Shown: positions 32,374 to 40,988, counted from the first letter of the stretch. The stretch is DNA of 44,695 bases from SIG588 sp045591985 (GCA_045591985.1 JAZNTV010000020.1:1-44695), one strand, 5' to 3'. The notes: a model not told the origin generated them from the letters alone. Numbers and translations: made by a program.

Positions 32374-32454
32374 AGCCGGCACCTCCGATTTGTGCCGTTA
32401 TTGTGCGTTTGATTGCGCCAAATATACAGGCAGTGTCGTATGTTTTTCAAAAAG

Positions 32455-32482
32455 TTGCATACCCTAGGGTATGCAGTAAAAT
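32455..32482 (+). promoter_or_regulatory. Promoter with a CsoR/CstR-like palindrome
   Basis: TTGCAT (32455-32460), 16 bp, TAAAAT (32477-32482). The spacer is mostly the perfect palindrome GCATACCCTAGGGTATGC (32457-32474). The core ATACCC-TA-GGGTAT is of the type bound by CsoR-family copper or persulfide repressors (established for that family's operators in general; identity here is inferred). It would control the small gene at 32593. Confidence 0.65.
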
Positions 32483-32592
32483 TCGAACACCGTTTTTGAA
32501 AGGCGGCGCTTTGCTCAACCAAGGCGAAAACACAGCCGATACGGCGAGCGGGTCTTATTGCTCATGCGAACAGCGAAAGGAGAAAAAAGAAT

Positions 32593-32775
32593 ATGGATAA
32601 CATGAAAAAACACCGCGCGCCATTCCCAAAAGGTAGCCCCTTGCAGGCGTATTTCGAGACTCTCCCCAAAGCGGTACAGGAACAATTGGTACAATCGGGT
32701 GCCCCCGTCAGCACGGTGGAGCAATTGAAACAATGTGTGGCACATTTGGGTGTAAACGGGCAAAAAACTGTATAA
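32593..32775 (+). CDS. Small conserved-looking protein, 60 residues
   Basis: A 60-residue soluble protein (MDNMKKHRAPFPKGSPLQAY ...) behind AAAGGAG, about 110 bp after a promoter with a CsoR-like operator. It has the segment YFETLPKAVQEQLVQSG, a pattern I associate with short uncharacterised clostridial proteins, and one cysteine (CVAHLG). No function is known. Starting at the second ATG (32602) is possible. If the operator is real, the protein may take part in copper or reactive-sulfur stress. Confidence 0.65.
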   Translation: MDNMKKHRAPFPKGSPLQAYFETLPKAVQEQLVQSGAPVSTVEQLKQCVAHLGVNGQKTV

Positions 32776-32832
32776 CTACGAACTGAAATTACAAATAGTA
32801 TAAGAAATCGTCGTTTGAGGGGGCGGTCAGGC

Positions 32833-33924
32833 GTGGCGTCGGGGCGCGAAATGCAAACCATAAGCAGGGGGCAGTTTTTGGTAAACTTGATGTATTACGT
32901 TGCCTGGACGGTGCTCATAGGCGGTGTGCTGTGGGTTGCCGTGCGGTGGCTGATGCCGTTTGTGTTGGCGCTTGTCACAGCGGCGCTGTTGCAACGTCCG
33001 TTGCGATGGCTTTCGGCGCGTACTCGTGTTTCACGCGGATTCCTGTCGGGGCTTTTGGTGGTGTTGCTGGTGACAGCCGTCGCGGCGGCGGTAGGAGGTA
33101 TCGGTTGGTGGCTGTGGCGCAGTGCGGTCATGTTGGTCGGGAACGAAGAATGGGTGGGCAACATCGCTTCCCGTCTCACCGCCGCGTGGAAGGCCTTGGA
33201 AGCGTGGGGGGAAGGGTTCCTTTTGCGCCTTTCGCCGGCCACACAAGAGGCGTTACGGGCGGTGATCGACAGTTTTCCCACTACCGACGGCTTGCTCGGT
33301 GAATGGATACACACGGCGGCGGGCGGTGTGGCGCGCTTTGCCGTGCAAAGTTTGCCGTCGCTGGTGTTTTCCTTCTTTATCTGGGCACTGGCTACCGTAT
33401 TTTTGGCGGGTGACTTGCCGCGGGTGATTGCCGTTTTGCGGCAACTGATTCCCGCCCGTTTTCGCGGTGCGGCGGAAGAATGGCGTGTGTTGTGCGGCGG
33501 CGCGTTGACCAAAATGGTAAAAGCGTATCTTGTCCTGATGGGACTGACCTTTCTGGAACTGAGTATCGGATTTTTCATACTGCGGGTACACGGTGCGCTG
33601 TGGTTGGCGGCGCTGATCGCGTTGGTGGATATCCTGCCGGTGTTGGGGGTGGGGGCGGTGTTGTTGCCGTGGGCGGCGGTGACGCTGCTTACGGGTGATG
33701 TTCGTCTGGGTGTCTGTTTGGTGGTGTTGTATCTTATTATCACGGTTGTGCGTAATCTTACGGAGCCGCGCCTTATCAGCCGTCGTATCGGTCTGCCGCC
33801 CGCCGCAACATTGCTTAGTCTGTATGTTGGCTTGCGTGTGGCGGGGGCGGCGGGATTGATTGCGGCGCCGTTTGCGGTTACACTCGCGGCGGAGTGGATG
33901 AGAAATCGGAAAACGCCGGTATAG
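32833..33924 (+). CDS. AI-2E-family permease, YtvI-like sporulation membrane protein
   Basis: The 363-residue product has about seven to eight membrane helices and the layout of the AI-2E transporter/PerM family: an N-terminal helix pair (AWTVLIGGVLWVAVRWLMPF), a long soluble segment (about residues 100-160), and the conserved C-terminal helices with ALIALVDILPVLGVGAVLLPW and LTEPRLISRRIGLPPAATLLSLYVGLR. The Asp-Ile-Leu-Pro and Glu-Pro-Arg motifs are typical. In spore formers such proteins are annotated YtvI, a sporulation membrane protein; the spoVA genes nearby fit. The start is uncertain: GTG 32833 (GAGGGGG in front) or ATG 32851. Confidence 0.82.
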   Translation: MASGREMQTISRGQFLVNLMYYVAWTVLIGGVLWVAVRWLMPFVLALVTAALLQRPLRWLSARTRVSRGFLSGLLVVLLVTAVAAAVGGIGWWLWRSAVMLVGNEEWVGNIASRLTAAWKALEAWGEGFLLRLSPATQEALRAVIDSFPTTDGLLGEWIHTAAGGVARFAVQSLPSLVFSFFIWALATVFLAGDLPRVIAVLRQLIPARFRGAAEEWRVLCGGALTKMVKAYLVLMGLTFLELSIGFFILRVHGALWLAALIALVDILPVLGVGAVLLPWAAVTLLTGDVRLGVCLVVLYLIITVVRNLTEPRLISRRIGLPPAATLLSLYVGLRVAGAAGLIAAPFAVTLAAEWMRNRKTPV

Positions 33925-33955
33925 ATCGTGTGCTGTGGTAAGCGGGAATAAAATG

Positions 33956-33987
33956 AAACGGACAAGTCGGTTTCGACTCGTCCGTTT
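33956..33987. terminator. Bidirectional intrinsic terminator
   Basis: Arms AAACGGACAAGTCG and CGACTCGTCCGTTT (one mismatch) with loop GTTT and a following T run, between convergent genes. Confidence 0.9.
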
Positions 33988-33993
33988 TTGGTT

Positions 33994-34761
33994 TTACAGT
34001 GCCGCAAGGGCGTTTCCTGCCAGCGTGCCGAGGATCGCCAGACCGCGGTTGTTGAAATGGCCGTCTTCCGACGGGTTGATAAATTGTGCATCCAAACTCA
34101 TCGGTACGGCCTCGCGTGTCAGCATCACAAAATCGGGGTCTTGCGCAACGACCGCTTCCTGCGCTTGTTGAATGACCTCGTCGTCCCAACGCCCCTCTTC
34201 GTGGGTACGGTCGGGCAGCCAACGGACGGTGCCGCAAAAATATCCGACTTGGATAATACCGAAGCGGTGGATACCCACATCCTGCTTTAAGTCGTTTTTA
34301 TACGCTGTCAATCGTGCGGCGTAGTCTTCCGCCGTTGTACGGCAGATGGCATCCGATTCCCCTTGTAACCATAAATAGTAAATATTTTTTACCGTACCGC
34401 GTGTGGCGGCTTTTCGGATACCGGCGCGGAGTTTCTCAATCACCTTTTCATAGCGTGGGGTGCCTTTTTGCCATTCGGCGATCGTGGTTGCGCCTTGTGC
34501 CGCGTGGATCATAACCACCGCACGCCCTGTGGCAGTCACATAAGCGCGGCAACAATCGGGTGCCAATGAGCCGAAACCATAGGAGGCGGGGCCGAGCAAC
34601 GGCTCTAAATCTTCGCCGACGGGATGGCACACCGGCCGCAGAGTGTCGCTCAGTAAACAGTATTCCCACGCGTTTGGGACAATGTCGTTGGGGACGGGGA
34701 GACATTCCGTTTGTCCTTCCATATTACTCTGTCCGCCAAAGATCAAGATGTCAATATCCAT
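33994..34761 (-). CDS. Sialate O-acetylesterase-like SGNH hydrolase
   Basis: The 255-residue product belongs to the SASA family (SGNH superfamily), carbohydrate esterases that remove acetyl groups from sialic acids or plant/xylan sugars. Block I is FGGQSNMEGQ with the nucleophile Ser at about residue 12; the central YLWLQGESDA and the C-terminal PSEDGHFNNRG (Asp-Gly-His) complete the active site. It starts at ATG 34761 behind GGAGG; no signal peptide is visible, so it may be intracellular. It fits with the glycosidases of the window as an accessory de-acetylase. Confidence 0.88.
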   Translation of the reverse strand: MDIDILIFGGQSNMEGQTECLPVPNDIVPNAWEYCLLSDTLRPVCHPVGEDLEPLLGPASYGFGSLAPDCCRAYVTATGRAVVMIHAAQGATTIAEWQKGTPRYEKVIEKLRAGIRKAATRGTVKNIYYLWLQGESDAICRTTAEDYAARLTAYKNDLKQDVGIHRFGIIQVGYFCGTVRWLPDRTHEEGRWDDEVIQQAQEAVVAQDPDFVMLTREAVPMSLDAQFINPSEDGHFNNRGLAILGTLAGNALAAL

Positions 34762-34794
34762 GTATGATTCCTCCGTATCCGTTTGTATAACGGT

Positions 34795-34823
34795 AGTATA
34801 TCACAGAGGACGGATAATGTAAA
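34795..34823 (-). promoter_or_regulatory. Promoter of the esterase gene
   Basis: On the minus strand, TTTACA (34818-34823), 17 bp, TATACT (34795-34800). It begins at the end of the preceding small gene. Confidence 0.75.
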
Positions 34824-34827
34824 TATT

Positions 34828-35049
34828 TCAGCGATTTTCGCTCAACCAATCGTCTACCGCATCCGGCAGATGAAGCGGCGAAAGGTGCCCCTTGCGCATA
34901 CGTCGACGTAACGCGCGCACGGCCTGCCGATCTGTCGAGATGTCTTCCGCCACGGCACAGCCTTCGTCACTTTGAATGCGGATGCCGTAAGTGGGATATG
35001 TTTGCCCCTCGATCGTCACACGACCGACAACTTCTGTGATACGATACAT
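34828..35049 (-). CDS. Small DUF6514-like protein, 73 residues
   Basis: A 73-residue protein (MYRITEVVGRVTIEGQTYPT ...) that resembles the short DUF6514 proteins of Clostridia, with the N-terminal beta hairpin, the segment AEDISTDRQAVRALRRRM and the C-terminal LSPLHLPDAVDDWL. The reaction or role is unknown. It has its own promoter with a palindrome over the -10 (35075-35111), so it may be regulated. The family name is from memory and should be checked by a profile search. Confidence 0.7.
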   Translation of the reverse strand: MYRITEVVGRVTIEGQTYPTYGIRIQSDEGCAVAEDISTDRQAVRALRRRMRKGHLSPLHLPDAVDDWLSENR

Positions 35050-35074
35050 GTTTCCACCCCATACCTGCCTCTGT

Positions 35075-35111
35075 TTTGTGATATTATATCACAAACCGAA
35101 AAAGAAAGCAA
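35075..35111 (-). promoter_or_regulatory. Promoter with palindrome TTTGTGATA-TTA-TATCACAAA
   Basis: On the minus strand, TTGCTT (35106-35111), 17 bp, TATAAT (35083-35088). The perfect palindrome at 35075-35095 has 9-bp arms and includes the -10. TTGTGA and TCACAA half-sites recall the Rex redox repressor site, but here they are 7 bp apart and Rex sites have 6. Confidence 0.7.
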
Positions 35112-35194
35112 GTGTTTTTTGAAAAAAGCGGTCGAAAAATATAAACGAAAAGCAAAAGAGCAGCGCCTTTCCGGGTGCGCGATGCGTAAAAGGG

Positions 35195-35223
35195 TTGATT
35201 TTACAACGCGGCCCAGGTATAAT
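35195..35223 (+). promoter_or_regulatory. Promoter of the potassium-channel gene
   Basis: TTGATT (35195-35200), 17 bp, TATAAT (35218-35223). Confidence 0.8.
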
Positions 35224-35284
35224 ATTCAGCAGGAATCGATGCGGTATGTCCCCTTTTACAGTACGGTATAACAAGGAGGTCGCT

Positions 35285-35989
35285 ATGAGAAGTAAAATTT
35301 ATCGTATGGTCCATATTTATGAAGGGCATGTGTCGAGTGTTATGTACAAATACGGAATGATTCTGGTTATTATCATGAGTCTTCTTCCGCTTACCGTTAA
35401 AGAAGAGCCGGCCTGTTTCCGCACAATAGAAGTGGTTTGCCTGGCGATTTTTACAGGGGACTATCTGCTGCGTTGGTGCACGGCCGATTACAAGTTTGGG
35501 AAAATGCAGTGGACGTCGTTTGTGAGGTATCCGTTTCGACTGATCTCGCTGATCGATCTTATGTCGATTTTTGCGCTGTTGAGTTCGGTACAGGGATGGT
35601 TTGTCGGTTTTGGGTTTGCAGAGGCACTTACGGTGTTTCGCATCATTCGTATTCTTCGATACTCCAAAAACGTGCAAACGATCTTGCAAATTTTAAAACG
35701 TTCGAAAAAGGCGTTGATCGCGGTGGGGAGTCTGGCTGTCGGCTATATCCTTATATCCGCTATCGTGATCTTCAACGTTGAACCGCACTCGTTCGGCACG
35801 TTTTTTGATGCGGTTTATTGGTCGACCGTCTCGCTTACCACGGTCGGTTACGGAGACATCTATCCTGTGACGGTCTTGGGGCGAACGGTGGCTATGATCT
35901 CCTCGTTTTTCGGCATCGCCATCGTGGCGCTTCCTGCCGGTATTGTGACGGCGGAATACTTGGGTTCGCTCAAAGATAAGGACGAATAA
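35285..35989 (+). CDS. Voltage-gated-type potassium channel
   Basis: The 234-residue product has six predicted helices and the pore of the voltage-gated ion channel superfamily. The selectivity filter is TTVGYGD in FFDAVYWSTVSLTTVGYGD (about residues 178-197). An S4-like segment, ALTVFRIIRILRYSKN, has three regularly spaced arginines, and the C-terminus is a short charged tail without a regulatory RCK domain. It would conduct K+ across the plasma membrane. ATG 35285 follows AAGGAGGT; an upstream in-frame start is not supported. Promoter 35195-35223. Confidence 0.92.
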   Translation: MRSKIYRMVHIYEGHVSSVMYKYGMILVIIMSLLPLTVKEEPACFRTIEVVCLAIFTGDYLLRWCTADYKFGKMQWTSFVRYPFRLISLIDLMSIFALLSSVQGWFVGFGFAEALTVFRIIRILRYSKNVQTILQILKRSKKALIAVGSLAVGYILISAIVIFNVEPHSFGTFFDAVYWSTVSLTTVGYGDIYPVTVLGRTVAMISSFFGIAIVALPAGIVTAEYLGSLKDKDE

Positions 35990-36037
35990 GCGGCGTGTGT
36001 GGATATAAGGGTACGCCCAAGGCGGCGGGGAGCAGGC

Positions 36038-36066
36038 TTGCGCTGTGGTAAAATTCGTGATACAAT
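36038..36066 (+). promoter_or_regulatory. Promoter of the acyltransferase gene
   Basis: TTGCGC (36038-36043), 17 bp, TACAAT (36061-36066). An alternative extended -10, TGGTAAAAT, lies inside the spacer. Confidence 0.6.
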
Positions 36067-36093
36067 TGGCATAATAAGCGGAGGAGGGGCGTT

Positions 36094-37149
36094 ATGGAGA
36101 AAACATTGCCCAAAAGAAATTACGCGTTGGATCTTGCCAGGATCATCGGCGTTTTGGCGGTCGTTTTGATACATTGCAGTTTCCCGTTTGTCGAGAATTC
36201 ACCGCGGTTGTCGTCTGCCTTTGCATGGGGAAGTCTCTGCGATGCGCTGGCACGAGTGGGTGTGCCGCTGTTTTTGATGGTCTCGGGCGCCTTGTTTTTG
36301 GATGAAACGAAAGAGGTCACGCTGAAGGGGATCCTACGAAGAAACGTGAAGAGTCTGGCGATCGTGACGGTCGTCTGGGCGGTCATATATGCGGTATCCT
36401 TTCACGCGCTCTTTCCGCTGTTGGGCGGCGGCGAGATCCATCTGCGCGGCGTGGTTTCGGGTATTGTTAACGGACATTATCATATGTGGTATTTGTATAT
36501 GATCATCGGTCTGTATATCATCACGCCGTTTTTGCGCGCCTTCGTTCGTCGTGAAAACAAAAAGATGGTGTTGGTATTTATCCTCCTTTCGCTGTTGACG
36601 CAATTCACTGCGCCGCTGCTGAATGTGTTATCACGTATGGGGTTGGGCGGCGACAGTATGGCAGCGTGGATCGATATGTTTTGCCCGGACTTTTTCAGCG
36701 GATACATTGCCTACTTTTTAGCAGGATGGTACATCGTACATGTAGGTTTTCCATCCAACCGTGTGCGATACGGCTTGTATGCGGCAGGCGCGTTGTCGCT
36801 CGTCGGTATGCTTTTGTATGTGTACTTCACGGGAGATTATGAAAACACGTATCGCAATATCCATCTTCCCGTTTTCGTGTATGCGATCGGTGTGTTTACG
36901 GCGCTGAACACCGTCAGATGGAAATGGAGCGAAACAGCGGCGCGACGGGTCGCGGGAGTATCCAAACTTACCTTCGGGGTGTATATTGTGCATATATTCG
37001 TGCTGACCGCTGTCGAGGCGGTGCTTCCGCTCCGCCTGCACCCGGCCGTATACATCGCTGCCGATTTTGTGCTGACGATGGGCGGCTCTTTCGTACTGGC
37101 GTTTGTTATTTCGAAAATTCCGCTGCTCAAAAAGCTGATCAAGGCGTGA
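36094..37149 (+). CDS. Acyltransferase-3-family membrane protein (O-acetyltransferase type)
   Basis: The 351-residue product has about ten membrane helices and the acyltransferase family 3 pattern: NYALDLARIIGVLAVVLIHCS (with the catalytic-type His at about residue 28), GVPLFLMVSGALFL, GHYHMWYLYMIIGLYIITPFLR and LTFGVYIVHIF. Such enzymes O-acetylate cell-surface polysaccharides or peptidoglycan. The acceptor is unknown. ATG 36094 follows GGAGGAGGGG. The gene is monocistronic and ends at the terminator 37202-37230. Confidence 0.9.
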   Translation: MEKTLPKRNYALDLARIIGVLAVVLIHCSFPFVENSPRLSSAFAWGSLCDALARVGVPLFLMVSGALFLDETKEVTLKGILRRNVKSLAIVTVVWAVIYAVSFHALFPLLGGGEIHLRGVVSGIVNGHYHMWYLYMIIGLYIITPFLRAFVRRENKKMVLVFILLSLLTQFTAPLLNVLSRMGLGGDSMAAWIDMFCPDFFSGYIAYFLAGWYIVHVGFPSNRVRYGLYAAGALSLVGMLLYVYFTGDYENTYRNIHLPVFVYAIGVFTALNTVRWKWSETAARRVAGVSKLTFGVYIVHIFVLTAVEAVLPLRLHPAVYIAADFVLTMGGSFVLAFVISKIPLLKKLIKA

Positions 37150-37201
37150 GGGGAAGAGACGGCGGCAGATAAAACGGCGGAACCCTATCCGACCGATACC
37201 G

Positions 37202-37230
37202 AAGCGAGGTGGTTTCACCTCGCTTTTTTA
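37202..37230 (+). terminator. Intrinsic terminator upstream of the nad operon
   Basis: Perfect arms AAGCGAGGTG / CACCTCGCTT with loop GTTT and a T run. The same arm sequence recurs in the terminator at the other end of the nad operon (40989-41023). Confidence 0.9.
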
Positions 37231-37291
37231 GTTGACAGAGCGTCTGTTTGTCGGATGCGGTGTTGAAAATCACCGAAACCTTGCAAAAATG

Positions 37292-37332
37292 TTTACAGAT
37301 AAGTTGACAGATGTAAAGTTAAGCGTTATAAT
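37292..37332 (+). promoter_or_regulatory. nad operon promoter and probable NiaR operator
   Basis: A perfect promoter, TTGACA (37304-37309), 17 bp, TATAAT (37327-37332). Around its -35 lie the inverted half-sites TTTACA (37292-37297) and TGTAAA (37312-37317), and the direct repeat ACAGATAAGTT / ACAGATGTAAAGTT. NiaR is the last gene of the operon, so niacin-responsive autorepression at this site is a reasonable inference. Confidence 0.75.
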
Positions 37333-37376
37333 AGCAAACAAATCCAACAGCGTTTGCAGTATGAGGTAGAAAAAGC

Positions 37377-38276
37377 ATGAAAGATCAGATCGAACAACTG
37401 AAACGGGCGAAAAACGCCGTCATTCTCGCGCATTATTATGCGCCGGCCGCGGTGCAGGAAATCGCCGATTATGTAGGCGACTCATTTTATCTTGCCAAAA
37501 TGGCGAAGCAGAGCCGGGCGGAGCGTATTGTGTTCTGCGGTGTGCGGTTTATGGGAGAGAGCGCCAAGATCCTGAGTCCCGATAAAAAGGTGCTGATGCC
37601 CGACACGACGGCCGATTGCCCTATGGCGCATATGGTTGCAGACGGTGTCATTGAGGAAATGCGCCGAAAATACGACGACCTGGCGGTTGTGTGCTATATC
37701 AATTCTACGGCAGAGCTAAAAGGGAAAAGCGATGTGTGTGTCACCTCTTCCAATGCCGTGAAGATCGTACGCGCGTTGCCGAACAAACATATCTTCTTCA
37801 TTCCGGATCGCAATTTGGGGCGTTTTGTGGCGGAACAGGTGCCGGAAAAGCAGATACTTCTCAACGACGGCTGTTGTCCGATCCACGCAAAGATCACGGC
37901 GGATCACGTTCTTGCCGAACGTGAAAAACACCCGCACGCCGCGGTGTTGACCCACCCCGAATGTGATGCGTCGGTTATCGCATTGTCGGATTATGTGGGA
38001 AGTACCGCCGATATCATTGCATACGCCCGAAAGAGCGAGCGAAAATACTTTATCATCTGTACCGAGGACGGTGTGGATTATAAGTTGATAACGGACAATC
38101 CCGACAAACGCTTCTATTATCCCAACCCACACCCGTGTTGTGCGGATATGAAACGGAACACGCCGGAAGCCGTTTTGGCGGTCCTTAAAAACGAAGACAA
38201 CGAAGTGACCGTTGATGATGCGGTGCGCCAAGGTGCACTGGAACCCCTTGAGAGGATGTTGGAGCTTGCGAGATAA
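37377..38276 (+). CDS. nadA: Quinolinate synthase
   Basis: The 299-residue enzyme condenses iminoaspartate with dihydroxyacetone phosphate to quinolinate, the second step of de novo NAD synthesis. It needs a [4Fe-4S] cluster held by three cysteines: Cys81 (TTADCPMAH), one of the pair in NDGCCPIHAK (166/167), and one in PHPCCADMKR. The N-terminal AVILAHYYAPAAVQEIADYVGDSF is diagnostic. The length fits the short NadA form. First gene of the nad operon; ATG 37377 behind GAGGTAG. Confidence 0.97.
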   Translation: MKDQIEQLKRAKNAVILAHYYAPAAVQEIADYVGDSFYLAKMAKQSRAERIVFCGVRFMGESAKILSPDKKVLMPDTTADCPMAHMVADGVIEEMRRKYDDLAVVCYINSTAELKGKSDVCVTSSNAVKIVRALPNKHIFFIPDRNLGRFVAEQVPEKQILLNDGCCPIHAKITADHVLAEREKHPHAAVLTHPECDASVIALSDYVGSTADIIAYARKSERKYFIICTEDGVDYKLITDNPDKRFYYPNPHPCCADMKRNTPEAVLAVLKNEDNEVTVDDAVRQGALEPLERMLELAR

Positions 38277-38277
38277 C

Positions 38278-39552
38278 ATGAAAACCGATATTTTGATCGT
38301 GGGAAGCGGGGTCGCGGGACTTTACTGTGCGCTTAATCTTCCCAAGGAAAAGAACATTGTTATAGTGACCAAAAACAAAGCGCGCCGAAGTGACTCCTAC
38401 CTTGCACAAGGCGGTATTTGTGTGCTTCGTGACGAAAAGGATTACGATGCTTTTTACGAGGATACCATGAAGGCGGGGCATTATGAGAACAACCCCGATT
38501 CGGTCCACATTATGATCCGCTCTTCCCGAGAAGTTATTGCAGACCTGGTATCTTTCGGAGTGTGCTTTGAAAAAGACGGCGAGAAATTTACATACACACG
38601 AGAAGGTGCGCATTCTAATCCGCGTATTCTTTTCCACGAGGACGAAACGGGCAAGGAGATCACCTCGCATCTTCTGGAAACGGCAAGAGGCAGAGAGAAT
38701 ATCCGCATCATTGAAAATTATACGATGGTGGATCTCATCTGTGATAACAATGAATGCCACGGCATTATCGGGCACGATGAAAACGGCGTGTATTCAGCCA
38801 TTCAAGCAGACTATACCGTGCTTGCAACCGGGGGTATCGGCGGCATCTTTGAACATTCCACCAACTATAAACATCTTACCGGTGACGCCATTGCGCTGGC
38901 TCTGATACACGATATCAAACTGCAGCATATCGATTATATTCAGATCCATCCCACGACGTTGTATACCGAAAAGGATGGGCGGGAGTTTTTGATTTCCGAG
39001 TCGGTTCGGGGCGAGGGGGCCGTCTTGCTCAATGCCAAAGGCGAGCGCTTCGTTAACGAACTGTTGCCGCGCGATACGGTTGCGAACGCGATCTTTGCCG
39101 AAATGCAAAAGGAAGGCACAAAGCATGTGTGGCTTTCGATGGCGCCGATTCCCGAAGAGGAGATCAAAACGCATTTTCCCCATATCTATCAGCGGTGTCT
39201 GGACGAAGGGTATGACGTAACGAAAGAGCCGATTCCGGTCGTCCCTTCACAGCATTATTTTATGGGCGGCATTGATGTCGACCGATACAGCAAGACCTCT
39301 ATGGAACGTTTGTACGCTGCCGGCGAGACCGCTTGCAACGGAGTTCACGGCCGAAATCGCTTGGCAAGCAACTCTTTGCTGGAGAGTCTGGTGTTTGCCA
39401 AGAGAGCGGCCGAACATATAAAAAGTCGCTATATCTGTTTGAATTCCGTGTCGGACATTGCGGTTGAACCGTCGCAATATGAAGGGTATCCGGAAAAATA
39501 TAAAGACATCGTTTTAAAGGCGATCGAAAAGGAGAAAAGAACGCATGAATAA
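38278..39552 (+). CDS. nadB: L-aspartate oxidase
   Basis: The 424-residue flavoprotein oxidises L-aspartate to iminoaspartate. It has the FAD-binding DILIVGSGVAGLYCALNLP at the N-terminus, SYLAQGGICV, RIIENYTMVDLI, VLATGGIGGIFEHSTN, and the conserved C-terminal HGRNRLASNSLLESLVFAKRAAE. It is about 100 residues shorter than the E. coli enzyme, as in many Firmicutes, and lacks the C-terminal helical domain. In an anaerobe the electron acceptor is probably fumarate rather than oxygen. It starts 1 bp after the nadA stop. Confidence 0.95.
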   Translation: MKTDILIVGSGVAGLYCALNLPKEKNIVIVTKNKARRSDSYLAQGGICVLRDEKDYDAFYEDTMKAGHYENNPDSVHIMIRSSREVIADLVSFGVCFEKDGEKFTYTREGAHSNPRILFHEDETGKEITSHLLETARGRENIRIIENYTMVDLICDNNECHGIIGHDENGVYSAIQADYTVLATGGIGGIFEHSTNYKHLTGDAIALALIHDIKLQHIDYIQIHPTTLYTEKDGREFLISESVRGEGAVLLNAKGERFVNELLPRDTVANAIFAEMQKEGTKHVWLSMAPIPEEEIKTHFPHIYQRCLDEGYDVTKEPIPVVPSQHYFMGGIDVDRYSKTSMERLYAAGETACNGVHGRNRLASNSLLESLVFAKRAAEHIKSRYICLNSVSDIAVEPSQYEGYPEKYKDIVLKAIEKEKRTHE

Positions 39553-40396
39553 TATTACTATGAAGATCAACGCGGACGACATCATTTTGAATGCACTCAA
39601 AGAAGATATTACAAGCGAAGATATTTCTACAAACGCGGTTATGCGAAACGGCCAACGGGGCGAGGTAGACCTTATCTGCAAAGAAGACGGCGTAATAGCC
39701 GGCTTGGAAGTGTTCAAGAGAGTGTTTGAGCTTCTTGATGCGGATACGGAGGTAACGTTTACGGTCAACGATGGCGATCGGGTGAAAAACGGTCAAAAAT
39801 TAGGCGTTGTGCGCGGTGATATTCGTGTCTTGCTTTCGGGCGAGAGAACCGCCCTTAATTACTTGCAGCGTATGAGCGGCATCGCGACATATACGCGAAC
39901 GATCGCGGACATGTTGGAAGGAACCGGCACCAAACTGCTGGATACAAGAAAAACCACACCCGGCATGCGCGTTTTCGAGAAGTATGCCGTAAAAGTCGGC
40001 GGCGGGTATAATCACCGCTTCAATTTGAGCGACGGAATCCTTCTTAAAGACAACCATATCGGTGCGGCGGGCGGTGTCAAAGAGGCGATTGCCATGGCAA
40101 GGGAATACGCACCGTTTGTTCGTAAAATTGAAATCGAGGTTGAGGATCTCGCTATGCTGGGCGAAGCGCTTGAAGCCGGTGCGGATATTATCATGCTGGA
40201 CAATATGAGTGTCGAAGATATGGAAAAGGCGGTGGCGCTCTGTTCGGGCAAAGCGGAAACCGAGTGCAGCGGCAACGTGACAAAAGAAAATGTGGTCAAA
40301 CTGACTCGCATCGGTGTCAACTACATATCGAGCGGCGCGCTCACACATTCTTCGCCGATCTTAGATCTGTCACTGAAACATTTACACGCGATATAA
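39545..40396 (+). CDS. nadC: Quinolinate phosphoribosyltransferase (nicotinate-nucleotide pyrophosphorylase, carboxylating)
   Basis: The 283-residue enzyme turns quinolinate and PRPP into nicotinate mononucleotide. The signature stretch TRKTTPGMRVFEKYAVKVGG is followed by YNHRFNLSDGILLKDNHI, and the barrel carries EIEVEDLAMLGEAL and DIIMLDNMS. It overlaps nadB by 8 nt, so it is translationally coupled. Confidence 0.97.
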   Translation: MNNITMKINADDIILNALKEDITSEDISTNAVMRNGQRGEVDLICKEDGVIAGLEVFKRVFELLDADTEVTFTVNDGDRVKNGQKLGVVRGDIRVLLSGERTALNYLQRMSGIATYTRTIADMLEGTGTKLLDTRKTTPGMRVFEKYAVKVGGGYNHRFNLSDGILLKDNHIGAAGGVKEAIAMAREYAPFVRKIEIEVEDLAMLGEALEAGADIIMLDNMSVEDMEKAVALCSGKAETECSGNVTKENVVKLTRIGVNYISSGALTHSSPILDLSLKHLHAI

Positions 40397-40408
40397 GGAA
40401 GTGAATAC

Positions 40409-40921
40409 ATGAAGGCGACCGAGAGAAGACGGGCTATCGTCAATCGGCTGTTATCCTCCGCCGAGGCGATATCGGGCGGTAAATTGTCGGAAGAATTCGG
40501 GGTGTCAAGGCAGATCATCGTTCAGGATATCACGGTGCTGAAAGGTTCCGGCCATGACATACTCTCTACGCATAGCGGATATATCATGCGGAAATCCCCG
40601 TTAAAAGAACGCGTGTTTAAAGTGTACCATACCACCCAACAAACCGAAGACGAGTTGAATGCCGTCGTGGCGCTCGGCGGTACGATTGTGGATGTGTTTG
40701 TTTGGCATAAGGTGTACGGCAAAATGGCAGCGCCTTTAAACATTTTTTCTTCGATGCAGGTCAAACAGTTCATCGAAGGTGTCAGAAGCGGCAAATCCAC
40801 AGAACTTATGACCATCACCGGCGGGTATCACTATCACACGATTCGCGCAGAATCGGATGAGGTGTTGGATGCGATCGGTGTCGTTCTTAACGAGCGGGGG
40901 TATATCGCGCCGGAAATATGA
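40409..40921 (+). CDS. niaR: Niacin-responsive transcriptional repressor NiaR
   Basis: The 170-residue regulator has an N-terminal winged helix-turn-helix (about residues 5-55; GGKLSEEFGVSRQIIVQDITVLK) and a C-terminal 3H domain with conserved histidines (VFVWHKVYGK and TGGYHYHTI) that binds metal and nicotinic acid. It represses NAD synthesis or niacin transport genes when niacin is present. Placed 12 bp after nadC behind AAGGAAGTG, it is the last gene of the operon it probably controls. Confidence 0.93.
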   Translation: MKATERRRAIVNRLLSSAEAISGGKLSEEFGVSRQIIVQDITVLKGSGHDILSTHSGYIMRKSPLKERVFKVYHTTQQTEDELNAVVALGGTIVDVFVWHKVYGKMAAPLNIFSSMQVKQFIEGVRSGKSTELMTITGGYHYHTIRAESDEVLDAIGVVLNERGYIAPEI

Positions 40922-40988
40922 CCGTACACGGCGGTTTCGGCTATGCGAAAGCAGATCGATGCCCACAGAGCGGCGGATCTTTATACAC

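Noticed and set aside
32895..34091. 398-codon open frame on the minus strand
   Set aside because: It is antisense to the permease gene, has Ser/Thr/Arg-rich composition, and crosses a strong terminator.
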